A DNA stretch of 30,819 nucleotides from Chara braunii (Eukaryota > Streptophyta > Charophyceae > Charales > Characeae). Below the pieces are notes generated by a model. It was given only the letters and a program-made list of their open reading frames with translations. It searched no databases and was not told where the DNA came from. How positions within the stretch are numbered: position 1 is the stretch's first letter; every line of letters starts with the position of its first letter. Made by a program: the position numbers and the translations under genes. Where the stretch lies: contig BFEA01000026.1 of assembly GCA_003427395.1 (NCBI GenBank), forward strand, positions 3,300,639-3,331,457. Reading direction: 5' to 3'. Shown here piece after piece: positions 28,806 to 30,819 of this stretch.

Positions 28806-30339
28806 AAAAAGAAAAAAGGTAACTGTTACTGTTGTCTCCTCCTGATACTGGCCGAACTGGTTTGAATTGTTTTCCCAAAATTGGTTTTAAACTTTAAAGG
28901 GGCTAAGGGGTCTAAAGGGGGGTGCCTTTGAGGGATTCTGTATTTTCTTTTCTATCTCCGAATTTTGTGAGGAATTCTAATGTGACCCTCAGTGCAATCA
29001 GACTCGCTTTCTTTTCCACTTCGCACTCGTGCAAACAGATGGCGAATCACACTGGCACACAGCGCCCACTCAAAGCTCAGAGATATGGAAGTTGAAAACA
29101 CAGTTCAGATACAAGCTCGCTTCAACAGGCTATGGCGCATCAGCACCTGTACCACCCAACTCTCGTCACTCTGTCCAACACCACTGTTCGCACTCTCTCA
29201 CTCTGGATCACCCTGGATATCCCACACGTACACAGACACACTACTACTAACACACTCTTCTATCAGCGACGGCAGCTATGGCCGCTGTCCCTCACTAGCT
29301 ATGGCTAACTATCTCCTTCAGCCCACTTCGTCTTTGAGCACTCTGCAGACCACCTCACACAAGTCGCTCAAGCAGCGCTTCCGCATGGCTTACGCAGGAA
29401 TGAATGAATGGCTGGGCGCTGCCTCTTGATTTATACTTCTGTAACTCGTTGGTCTGCCCCTTTCCCATGCCCTTGGTGCACACAGTCCCACACGGTACTT
29501 GCCTGACTGGACTCTGACTGACTGGGACCGGTACCGCTGACTGCATGGTTTTGCACTGCCAACTTAATGCAGTCACACTGCCGACGTAACGTAGTTGGGC
29601 TCACCACTTGCCCACTTGCCTCTGTCCAAACGTGAGATAACTTCGAAAGGTCACTTCCGGACCTTCCGGAAGTCTGTGGGCTTGGCCTTTCGAACACTGT
29701 AGCAGCTACGACCTTGACCTCTCAGGACTGTAGCAGCTACGAACTTGACCTTTCAGAAGGGCTACAGCTACGACTTCTAGAACTTGCTAAGACCTCTGCT
29801 CGACGGGTCAACAGAAGGAACCCCTATCACCTATGGACCTGCGACAGCGTACCAACTGTTGCGAACACAGGTCATGGGTTCAACTCTCGGGGTTGGCACA
29901 GGTACTGTACACAGGTAAGGTAAGAACTAGGGATCGAGCCCTGGGATCTGCATTCGCTACTGCTAACAGGTGAATACGGTTTCAGTCAGCCAAAAGTCGT
30001 TTGCATTTCTTATTCAACATTTTTCCCCCACGGAATTTTTTTTTTTTTTTTTTTTTTTGTGTTTGTTTGCACTGGGGCTGCCCGGAACCCTGTCCGGGGA
30101 CCATGCCCGGCCGGGCACCTGGGCGTGGACCCATGCAGAAGTTGGGTGCCCGGGCGCCTGGAAAAGCAGCCTAGTTCTTTGCCAATTTCTGTATCATACA
30201 GACAAAGAGGATGTGTTTAACGATGTATTCTTCATTGTGGCGTGCAGATGGAATTATCTGTCCTCTGTCAGTGTATCAGATGGATCGACGGCTGGCTGGG
30301 GAGCCACTTACTCTAGCGGCAGTTCAATCAACAGTACAG
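484..30339 (+). CDS. PDC: Pyruvate decarboxylase gene, 5' part (10 exons, 3' end outside window)
   Basis: Joined exons 484-756, 2290-2321, 3405-3586, 9460-9589, 14811-14991, 15784-15948, 20611-20739, 23679-23774, 26159-26522 and 30248-30339 give 1644 nt (548 codons) with no stop, and splice phases agree at every junction. The family decarboxylates pyruvate to acetaldehyde using thiamine diphosphate and Mg2+, usually in the cytosol, feeding alcohol dehydrogenase. Seen here: the N-terminal PYR domain (about residues 57-240) with AGDFN (Asp83), CCNELN (Glu106) and the HH pair (169-170), then the central domain (about 240-396). The cofactor-binding PP domain with its GDGS motif lies beyond the window. 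Asp83-Glu106 (23) and Glu106-His169 (63) match the Zymomonas spacings I recall. The wording of several exons ([20 protein letters not shown]) is closer to bacterial-type PDC than to higher-plant PDC. Unusual points are very long introns and a large linker insert. Indolepyruvate decarboxylase is a close relative and cannot be fully excluded. Confidence 0.88.
907..1083 (+). other. Coding-like open frame in intron 1, unrecognised
   Basis: A 58-codon frame follows a CGGCAG acceptor-like site and ends in TAG at 1081-1083. The first 40 residues look protein-like ([20 protein letters not shown], then LAAILSEC). It has no match to PDC, and its only donor-like site (GTGAGT at 1076) leaves a phase that does not fit exon 2. 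It may be an exonised or transposon-derived fragment. Confidence 0.25.
1552..1615 (-). mobile_element. tRNA-derived SINE head (copy 1)
   Basis: On the minus strand there is a pol III A box TAGCTCAGTTGGTA (plus 1593-1606) and a B box GCTCGAATCC (plus 1552-1561), spaced as in a tRNA. The acceptor ends do not pair, so it is not a functional tRNA. The segment before the B box, TTGAAATACAG, recurs in the copy at 22870-22945. Confidence 0.55.
1595..2176. repeat. Tandem duplication, 291-bp unit (two copies)
   Basis: Copy 1 is about 1595-1885 and copy 2 about 1886-2176. Both begin CAACTGAGCTAAACTCG and both contain CCAGCGGTCAGGAGGCTCAC, TCACTTTTTGGGTGAAGC and CTTGGAACTTATCTTTC. Differences are a few substitutions and length changes in A or T runs, so the duplication is fairly recent. 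It starts inside the SINE A box. Confidence 0.92.
2290..2321 (+). CDS. PDC: PDC exon 2 (32-nt microexon)
   Basis: It encodes [10 protein letters not shown] plus the first two bases of a serine codon, finished by the first base of exon 3 (AG|C). The sites are strong: TTCTTGCAG acceptor and CAG|GTGAGT donor. Joined, it reads [21 protein letters not shown], filling exactly the gap between the GDFN and CCNEL motifs of PDC and restoring the 23-residue Asp-to-Glu spacing. Small size makes it easy for gene finders to miss. Confidence 0.85.
2583..2686. repeat. Imperfect inverted repeat (foldback)
   Basis: Left arm 2583-2605 (GTGAAGAATATGCCGCTCCG and on) pairs with right arm 2661-2686 (CTACGGAGCAGCAGCATGAT and on). 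There are about 20 pairs with one bulge around a 55-nt centre. It could be a small MITE or a hairpin RNA precursor; the sequence alone cannot tell. Confidence 0.55.
2959..2991 (+). repeat. A33 homopolymer, possible retroposon tail
   Basis: 33 adenines follow GATGTTAACC. Short direct repeats on either side (ACGCACGCG near 2692 and 2992) suggest that 2690-2991 may be an A-tailed insertion, but the flank similarity extends further than a normal target duplication. Confidence 0.45.
3171..3236. repeat. (TG)n microsatellite
   Basis: About 33 uninterrupted TG units, 170 bp upstream of the exon 3 acceptor. The Val/Cys frames over it are artefacts. Confidence 0.97.
3405..3586 (+). CDS. PDC: PDC exon 3
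   Basis: It encodes residues 102-163. It begins in the serine codon before [19 protein letters not shown] and ends in the glycine codon after NPSSLEI. CCNEL carries Glu106, the invariant PYR-domain glutamate that activates the thiamine aminopyrimidine ring (Glu50 in Zymomonas). [19 protein letters not shown] is the standard PDC strand-helix-strand. Acceptor GGCAG at 3400-3404 is preceded by a weak pyrimidine tract; donor is G|GTATGT at 3587. Confidence 0.93.
3867..3940 (+). repeat. YWWGA-type dispersed repeat, copy 1
   Basis: Shares CTATTGGTGGGGAGCT plus following sequence with the minus strand of 5970-6060 and, more weakly, with 17455-17500. The frame reads [16 protein letters not shown] and the copy at 6 kb reads [16 protein letters not shown], so a peptide-level pattern is kept. 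The source element is not recognised. Confidence 0.55.
4361..4525 (+). repeat. Tandem repeat, three units of about 53-59 bp
   Basis: Units start at 4361, 4420 and 4473, each beginning with a CCCA(G/C)GGTTGGTCAATG-type core followed by CTGCTG. A T-rich stretch and TAACCTTAGG or a similar tail separate them. Confidence 0.85.
4861..4935 (+). repeat. (TTC)n followed by poly-T
   Basis: About 17 TTC units and then 18 T. A simple sequence expansion. Confidence 0.95.
5247..5446. mobile_element. TIR/foldback element (MITE-like)
   Basis: GGGCATACTCACACTA (about 5310-5325) is the reverse complement of TAGTGTGAGTATGCCC (about 5428-5443). A third related end, GTGTGAGTGTGAACACGCCC, lies at 5247-5266. Subterminal bases also pair. 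Ends of the CAGGG type occur in hAT-like MITEs. No clear target duplication was found, and the 5247 end suggests nesting or rearrangement. A lone related end is at about 21211. Confidence 0.55.
5571..5727 (-). pseudogene. U6 spliceosomal snRNA pseudogene, split by a retroposon
   Basis: Read on the minus strand from 5724, the sequence follows U6: ACATCTGCCAAGATTGGAGC, then GATACAGAG, GAAGATTAGCATG and GCAAGGATGAC. It resumes after the insert (5611-5654) with GGATGACGCCCATACATC, AAGAAAATGGGCC and a terminal TTTT (5571-5574). Differences from canonical U6: no recognisable 5' stem-loop, a 4-nt insertion after ACAGAG in the 5'-splice-site-pairing box, and one C run shift. These changes and the insertion make a working U6 unlikely. 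It is probably a retrocopy or dead gene. Confidence 0.8.
5611..5654 (-). mobile_element. Short A-tailed retroposon with 11-bp target duplications
   Basis: On the minus strand the insert is a 23-nt body (CTATCACC and GGGTGTTTTC ends) plus A21. It is flanked by identical GGATGACGCCC at 5655-5665 and 5600-5610. The body's TATCACC and TGTTTTC match the 3' end of the SINE at 6744-7018, so it looks like a severely 5'-truncated or internally deleted copy of that family. Confidence 0.7.
5970..6060 (-). repeat. YWWGA-type dispersed repeat, copy 2
   Basis: Minus-strand counterpart of 3867-3940. It contains CTATTGGTGGGGAGCT and a downstream GTCCC, and the frame reads [20 protein letters not shown]. Confidence 0.55.
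6744..7018 (-). mobile_element. tRNA-derived SINE, apparently full length
   Basis: On the minus strand: a tRNA-like head (7018-6948) with A-box-like TTAGGATGTGG and a B box GGTTCGAGTCC (plus 6958-6968), an unrelated body of about 180 bp, the 3' end CAGCCTTTCCTGTTTTCC, then an A27 tail (plus-strand T27 at 6744-6770). The acceptor stem is not closed, so this is not a tRNA gene. The neighbouring U6 insert shares the 3' end. Confidence 0.65.
7345..7470 (+). repeat. Two-copy tandem repeat with internal A runs
   Basis: TTTGTAAGGGGCTCCG and TTTGTAAGGGACTCCG head two units, each ending in TTGTCA, A11-12 and TCAT, at about 7350-7405 and 7428-7470. Confidence 0.75.
7600..7812 (+). mobile_element. Second SINE-like family, copy 1
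   Basis: The head has TGGTTACTAGGGC and a B-box-like GAGTTTAAAACTCC (7648-7661). The body, CAGACACTGCTTGCGCACC through GTCCATGGTTG, recurs at 21405-21515 at roughly 80% by eye. Confidence 0.55.
7862..8440 (-). pseudogene. Decayed coding-like sequence, minus strand, unrecognised
   Basis: Two consecutive minus-strand frames, about 8440-8068 and 8044-7862, have protein-like composition (for example [20 protein letters not shown], and later [14 protein letters not shown]). Neither opens with ATG. I do not recognise a family; a degraded transposon ORF is the likeliest reading. Confidence 0.25.
8538..8639. repeat. Long inverted repeat hairpin (MITE-like)
   Basis: AGGGTCAGATCCCACTA at 8539-8555 is matched by its reverse complement at 8621-8637. 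The pairing continues imperfectly inward (TTATTCATTT against AAATGAACAA), so about 38 nt per arm can fold with a short loop. It sits immediately before the gag-like fragment. Confidence 0.75.
8651..9176 (+). pseudogene. Frameshifted gag-like coiled-coil ORF of a retroelement
   Basis: Frame 1 (8651-8785) reads a Gly-rich stretch ending [20 protein letters not shown] and then stops. The overlapping frame from ATG 8775 continues 134 residues to TAA 9174-9176, a Glu/Lys/Arg-rich heptad-like helix ([18 protein letters not shown] and on), a loop with [18 protein letters not shown], and a second helix. The two frames look like one protein broken by a one-base change. Gly-rich then coiled-coil layout is typical of gag-like or accessory proteins of plant and algal retroelements; I associate the WLGKRVY-LEEEV wording with Chara, from memory only. 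No zinc knuckle or pol domain is nearby. Confidence 0.4.
9460..9589 (+). CDS. PDC: PDC exon 4
   Basis: It encodes residues 163-206. GG finishes the glycine started in exon 3, then [17 protein letters not shown], with His169-His170 matching the catalytic His113-His114 pair. Next come [19 protein letters not shown] and AG of an arginine codon finished by exon 5. From the Gln of LSQ to LID the alignment with Zymomonas PDC is ungapped (26 residues). Acceptor ACTGGTAG at 9452-9459; donor CAG|GTGAGT at 9590. Fragments of this exon are repeated downstream in intron 4. Confidence 0.92.
9616..9950 (+). repeat. Partial copies of exon 4 sequence
   Basis: GGATTCTGTTGCCCTTGAGC (9740-9761) and GGATTCTGTTGCCCTTGAGG plus AGCATGCGGAGACGGC (9899-9950) copy exon 4 bases 9539-9582. 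TGCTCATCGACAG (9616-9628) copies the exon's last 13 bases. None keeps a full open exon. Confidence 0.85.
10015..10164 (+). repeat. 22-bp minisatellite, seven copies
   Basis: The core CTTGCTTCCGTTATGAATGT has its CTTCC at 10021, 10043, 10065, 10087, 10109, 10131 and 10153, an exact 22-bp period with few substitutions. Confidence 0.95.
10506..10790 (+). other. Unrecognised 94-codon open frame
   Basis: ATG 10506 to a TGA at 10788-10790. The middle is protein-like ([20 protein letters not shown]), but the opposite strand is also open over the same stretch and no splice context or homology is evident. It could be a transposon remnant or chance. Confidence 0.2.
11047..11115. repeat. (CT)n microsatellite at gap edge
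   Basis: About 34 TC units run straight into undetermined bases, so the true length is unknown. Confidence 0.95.
11116..11330. other. Assembly gap (215 N)
   Basis: The gap lies between (CT)n and a T12 run in intron 4. No PDC residues are missing across it, because exons 4 and 5 join in phase with no loss in the protein alignment. Confidence 0.99.
11638..11832 (+). repeat. Two-copy diverged repeat of about 70 bp
   Basis: AGGCCTCACGCCC through CTCCGGCCAGTGTCGTCCTG (11638-11704) matches AGGCCTCATACCC through CTCCGGCCAGCGTCGTTCTG (11768-11830). Confidence 0.7.
11975..12715. repeat. Tandem duplication of a C-rich block of about 400 bp
   Basis: CGGCCCCAACTTGGGACA occurs at 12071 and 12471, CAGCCCCAGAATAG in each unit, and GAGCTCTCC at about 12293 and 12689. 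The offset is 396-400 bp. The plus strand is strongly C-rich and G-poor in both units. Pro-rich and Gly-rich frames here are composition effects. Confidence 0.88.
12849..13520. repeat. GAT/ATG trinucleotide satellite with higher-order units
   Basis: About 670 bp of (GATGAT)n with interspersed spacers. CTCTGTAATGACAA-type and GAGCACCTTTGATGATA-type spacers recur, giving a loose 60-120 bp higher-order period. Long poly-Ser, poly-His and poly-Ile frames on the minus strand are artefacts. Confidence 0.93.
14811..14991 (+). CDS. PDC: PDC exon 5
   Basis: It encodes residues 206-266: the G finishing Arg206, then [20 protein letters not shown], the strand that ends the PYR domain (compare KPVYLEIACNI in bacterial PDC), then a domain-linking stretch and [17 protein letters not shown], the first helix of the central domain. 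Acceptor TTTCTGTAG at 14802-14810; donor GCG|GTGAGT, phase 0. The segment between NIS and the helix ([15 protein letters not shown]) is family-typical in length. Confidence 0.93.
15588..15630. repeat. Perfect 14-bp inverted repeat
   Basis: AGTTTTCCCACAAG at 15588-15601 and CTTGTGGGAAAACT at 15617-15630, with a 15-nt loop. Confidence 0.9.
15651..15675 (+). repeat. Interstitial telomere-like (TTTAGGG)n
   Basis: Three TTTAGGG units plus partial ends. This is the plant and green algal telomere motif. Confidence 0.85.
15784..15948 (+). CDS. PDC: PDC exon 6
   Basis: It encodes residues 267-321, phase 0 at both ends. It opens [20 protein letters not shown], the first strand and helix of the central domain, followed by [21 protein letters not shown] and [15 protein letters not shown] and FPE(D/E)(H/N)P are nearly identical in Zymomonas PDC. 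Acceptor GTTACAG at 15777-15783; donor AAG|GTAAGA. Confidence 0.95.
16313..16368. repeat. (TG)n microsatellite
   Basis: About 28 TG units followed by an interrupted TG stretch to about 16392. Confidence 0.96.
16725..16780 (-). ncRNA. Type III hammerhead ribozyme with altered cleavage triplet
   Basis: Minus strand, 5' to 3': stem III strand GGAUUG (16780-16775), AC (16774-16773), stem I GAGG-GUUCAG-CCUC (16772-16759), core CUGAUGA (16758-16752), stem II GUCGG-UGCAAUU-CCGAC (16751-16735), core GAAA (16734-16731), stem III return CAAUCU (16730-16725). All three stems pair (one G-U) and the C3-A9, G12-A14 and A15.1 residues are present. The triplet before the expected cut is GAC where GUC or another NUH is needed, so cleavage is probably lost. 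Type III hammerheads are known from plant retrozymes (non-autonomous LTR elements). Confidence 0.8.
17455..17500 (+). repeat. YWWGA-type dispersed repeat, copy 3 (diverged)
   Basis: CTCCATTCTATTGGTGGTGG and then TGAGCTCCACCTG resembles the copies at 3867 and 5970 at nucleotide level, but the peptide pattern is lost. Confidence 0.4.
17930..18640 (+). repeat. Degenerate minisatellite, units of about 35-50 bp
   Basis: The core GGATTCCTATCCTTTAGCAT and then TGCAGGAGGGGATTGG is repeated some 15 times with substitutions and length changes. It is most regular between 18100 and 18300. Confidence 0.9.
18985..19027 (+). repeat. (AAT)n and poly-A
   Basis: Seven AAT units followed by A21. Confidence 0.95.
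19045..19320 (-). other. Coding-like minus-strand frame, unrecognised
   Basis: ATG at 19320 down to a stop at 19045, 91 residues, starting [13 protein letters not shown] and containing [17 protein letters not shown]. It has no repeats and protein-like composition, but no family is recognised and no splice or promoter context is evident. It may be an exon of a decayed transposon or chance. Confidence 0.25.
19799..19993 (+). repeat. Minisatellite of about 21-27 bp
   Basis: Core GGTCAAAGTAGAACTGGTGG, about eight copies, with unit length alternating through gain or loss of TGGTGG. Confidence 0.93.
20567..20595 (+). repeat. (TTG)n microsatellite in a splice acceptor region
   Basis: Ten TTG units end 15 bp before the exon 7 acceptor AATCAG (20605-20610), taking the place of a normal pyrimidine tract. 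Confidence 0.95.
20611..20739 (+). CDS. PDC: PDC exon 7
   Basis: It encodes residues 322-364, phase 0 at both ends: [20 protein letters not shown] then [20 protein letters not shown]. This is the central-domain strand-helix with the EADAVI-type motif and the F-D-GY/W segment of PDC (VFNDYSTTGW in Zymomonas). Acceptor CGAATCAG; donor CAA|GTGAGT, which lacks the usual G before GT. Exon 8 continues without any alignment gap. Confidence 0.92.
21405..21515 (+). mobile_element. Second SINE-like family, copy 2 (body only)
   Basis: TACAGACACTGCCTGCGCAC through GGTCCATGGTTG and GTTGCTTGA matches 7690-7800. The tRNA-like head is absent. Confidence 0.6.
22255..22443 (-). other. Unrecognised minus-strand open frame
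   Basis: 62 codons without ATG at the start, acidic and protein-like ([20 protein letters not shown]). Possibly a transposon ORF fragment; no family recognised. Confidence 0.2.
22870..22945 (-). mobile_element. tRNA-derived SINE head (copy 2)
   Basis: Minus strand: A box TAGCTCATTTGATA (plus 22926-22939) and B box GAGTTCAAATCC (plus 22881-22892), with CTGAAATACAG before the B box as in the copy at 1552-1615. The acceptor stem is not closed. Confidence 0.55.
23679..23774 (+). CDS. PDC: PDC exon 8
   Basis: It encodes residues 365-396, phase 0 at both ends: [20 protein letters not shown] then [12 protein letters not shown]. This is the end of the central domain, with the (M/L)KD(F/Y) motif. 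From KAVQ of exon 7 to MKDF the joined sequence aligns without gaps to Zymomonas PDC (25 residues), so no exon is missing between them. Acceptor TTTTACAG at 23671-23678; donor AAG|GTAAAG. Confidence 0.93.
24956..25068. repeat. 113-bp poly-T run with one N
   Basis: T throughout except N at 25043. Length is not reliable from most sequencing chemistries; on the minus strand it could be a retroposon A tail. Confidence 0.95.
25098..25192 (+). repeat. 47-bp tandem repeat, two copies and a fragment
   Basis: GTCACACATGTTCTTCTCAT starts at 25098 and 25145. A diverged TTCTTCTCGTCAAATAACTC follows at 25192. Confidence 0.88.
26091..26127 (+). repeat. (TTC)n microsatellite in a splice acceptor region
   Basis: About 11 TTC units lie 31 bp upstream of the exon 9 acceptor (GTGCAG at 26153-26158) and would serve as an extended pyrimidine tract. 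Confidence 0.93.
26159..26522 (+). CDS. PDC: PDC exon 9, Gly/Asn/Ala-rich linker insert (proposed)
   Basis: 364 nt, phase 0 in and phase 1 out, encoding residues 397-517 plus the first base of Asp518. It starts [20 protein letters not shown]; the middle is a degenerate Gly/Asn/Ala repeat ([27 protein letters not shown]), and it ends [14 protein letters not shown]. The acceptor (CTTGAATGTGCAG) is strong and the G|GTATGT donor is good. The phases fit both exon 8 and exon 10, and exon 10 needs a phase-1 donor. Other PDCs have a linker of about 25-30 residues here. It is expected to be disordered. Alternatively it is an unrelated exon or a chance frame. Confidence 0.5.
26785..26826 (+). repeat. 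(GAAA)n microsatellite
   Basis: About ten GAAA units with one interruption (GACA). Confidence 0.95.
27778..27799. repeat. Perfect 9-bp stem-loop
   Basis: GCAGGTGCT, GGGG loop, AGCACCTGC. A related GGTGCAACACCTGCTACAGC motif lies near 27522, so the pair may mark a small repeated element. Confidence 0.7.
27883..27911 (+). repeat. Interstitial telomere-like (TTTAGGG)n
   Basis: Four units, one changed to CTTAGGG. Confidence 0.85.
29696..29776 (+). repeat. 31-bp tandem repeat, two copies and a diverged third
   Basis: Core CTGTAGCAGCTACGACCTTG followed by ACCT(C/T)TCAG. The third unit reads GGCTACAGCTACGACTTC. The inner GTAGCAGCTAC is itself near-palindromic. Confidence 0.8.
30038..30175 (-). 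mobile_element. A-tailed GC-rich retroposon-like segment
   Basis: Minus strand: a GC-rich body containing GCCCGGGCACC, GCCCGGCCGGGCATGG and CCGGACAGGG, ending AACAAACAC and then an A tail (plus-strand T run 30038-30058). No pol III boxes are evident. Confidence 0.4.
30248..30339 (+). CDS. PDC: PDC exon 10
   Basis: It encodes residues 518-548: AT finishes Asp518, then [20 protein letters not shown] and [17 protein letters not shown] and GEPL align with the AYENYRRI and PL(R)VN segments that lead into the PP domain of plant PDCs, just before the ETGDSWF strand. Acceptor GTGCAG at 30242-30247 is chosen over a phase-0 site at 30279 because it keeps the VYQMDRR helix. Donor CAG|GTTGGT is imperfect but in phase. 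The next exon is outside the window. Confidence 0.75.
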
Positions 30340-30686
30340 GTTGGTTCATCTATTCCTTCTGTATTTGGTATCACCTCCCTTTCGTAGTGTTTCACTGTTT
30401 CTTTTCTCCTGGTGCGTTTTTGTTCAAGAGCGACCTAAACAGGATTCCGTGATAAAATCTTCTACTGAGCCTGTCTGTAGTACTCTGCATTAAACAAAAT
30501 GGATAGGCAGAAGGGTGATGAACTGCTGTTGCAGTCTCAAAATGTGCATTGTTGTATTCACTGTGAGAGTAAAGCCTAGTACCATGCACAATCTGATGTT
30601 TTCTGAACTCTCTGGAAGCGTTATGTTTTGTGCCCTTTTAGTAGGCCATCCATTTGAACCTTCAACCTAGTCGTTGGGGACACAAA

Positions 30687-30775
<89 letters not shown>

Positions 30776-30819
30776 TCTAGGGAGGAGCTGCTGGGCGTAC
30801 AACAGAACACTCAGCATTA
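30340..30819 (+). other. Start of PDC intron 10 (cut by window)
   Basis: 480 bp. No PDC-like sequence (ETGDSWF or GDGS type) is found, so the remaining exons lie downstream. A (TG)n/(GA)n tract occupies 30690-30775. Confidence 0.6.
30690..30775. repeat. (TG)n followed by (GA)n
   Basis: About 32 GT units directly joined to 11 GA units. Confidence 0.97.

Larger units (their letters stand above)
26523..30247 (+). other. PDC intron 9
   Basis: 3725 bp, GTATGT to GTGCAG. Contents: (GAAA)n (26785-26826), GA/CT-rich 26930-27300, short GCAGGTGCT hairpins (about 27540 and 27778-27799), telomere-like repeats (27883-27911), an A-rich AG tract (28758-28818), a 31-bp repeat (29696-29776) and an A-tailed GC-rich segment on the minus strand (30038-30175). 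A long GTG-initiated plus frame at 28992-29429 is unrecognised and not supported. Confidence 0.7.

Noticed and set aside
28992-29429. 145-codon plus-strand open frame
   Set aside because: It starts with GTG, is rich in Ser/Thr/Leu from CT/CA-rich DNA, overlaps another open frame, and matches no family I recognise.
30280-30339. Shorter exon 10 using a phase-0 acceptor (TATCAG at 30274-30279)
   Set aside because: It would remove the SVYQ part of the SVYQMDRR segment that matches PDC linkers, and would leave the proposed linker-insert exon without a partner. It remains a fallback if 26159-26522 is not an exon.

Overview
This is nuclear DNA from an intron-rich eukaryote. It is occupied almost end to end by the 5' two-thirds of one plus-strand gene for a thiamine-diphosphate-dependent pyruvate decarboxylase (PDC family). 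Ten coding exons can be assembled by splice phase and protein homology: 484-756, 2290-2321, 3405-3586, 9460-9589, 14811-14991, 15784-15948, 20611-20739, 23679-23774, 26159-26522 and 30248-30339. Together they give 548 codons in one uninterrupted frame with GT-AG introns of 0.8-5.9 kb. The last exon splices out of the window, so the C-terminal ThDP/Mg-binding domain is not seen. The spacing of the predicted catalytic residues (Asp83, Glu106, His169, His170) is the same as I recall for Asp27, Glu50, His113 and His114 of Zymomonas PDC, which supports the exon model.

The organism is probably of the green lineage. Interstitial TTTAGGG (plant-type telomere) tracts occur at 15.65 kb and 27.89 kb. 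A degraded gag-like coiled-coil ORF at 8.65-9.18 kb resembles retroelement proteins I associate with the streptophyte alga Chara. A charophyte such as Chara is my best guess (about 50%). The long introns packed with decayed repeats agree with it but do not prove it.

Layout: 1-483 is a 37-bp minisatellite, a CT-rich tract and a TATA box. 484-3586 holds exons 1-3; intron 1 contains a 291-bp tandem duplication and a tRNA-like SINE. Intron 3 (3.6-9.5 kb) is a repeat graveyard: a U6 snRNA pseudogene split by an A-tailed retroposon with 11-bp target-site duplications, a complete tRNA-derived SINE, a TIR/foldback element and the gag-like fragment. Intron 4 (9.6-14.8 kb) has fragments copied from exon 4, a 22-bp minisatellite, a 215-bp assembly gap, a duplicated 400-bp C-rich block and a 670-bp GATGAT satellite. 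Introns 5-9 hold telomere-like tracts, a minus-strand type III hammerhead ribozyme (16725-16780) with a damaged cleavage triplet, two minisatellites, SINE copies and a 113-bp poly-T run.

The PDC gene is the only gene I can support as functional. Its product would convert pyruvate to acetaldehyde and CO2, the first committed step of ethanol fermentation. The most unusual items are the hammerhead ribozyme, the U6 copy with its clean insertion footprint, and a roughly 121-residue Gly/Asn/Ala-rich exon that appears to extend the PDC interdomain linker.
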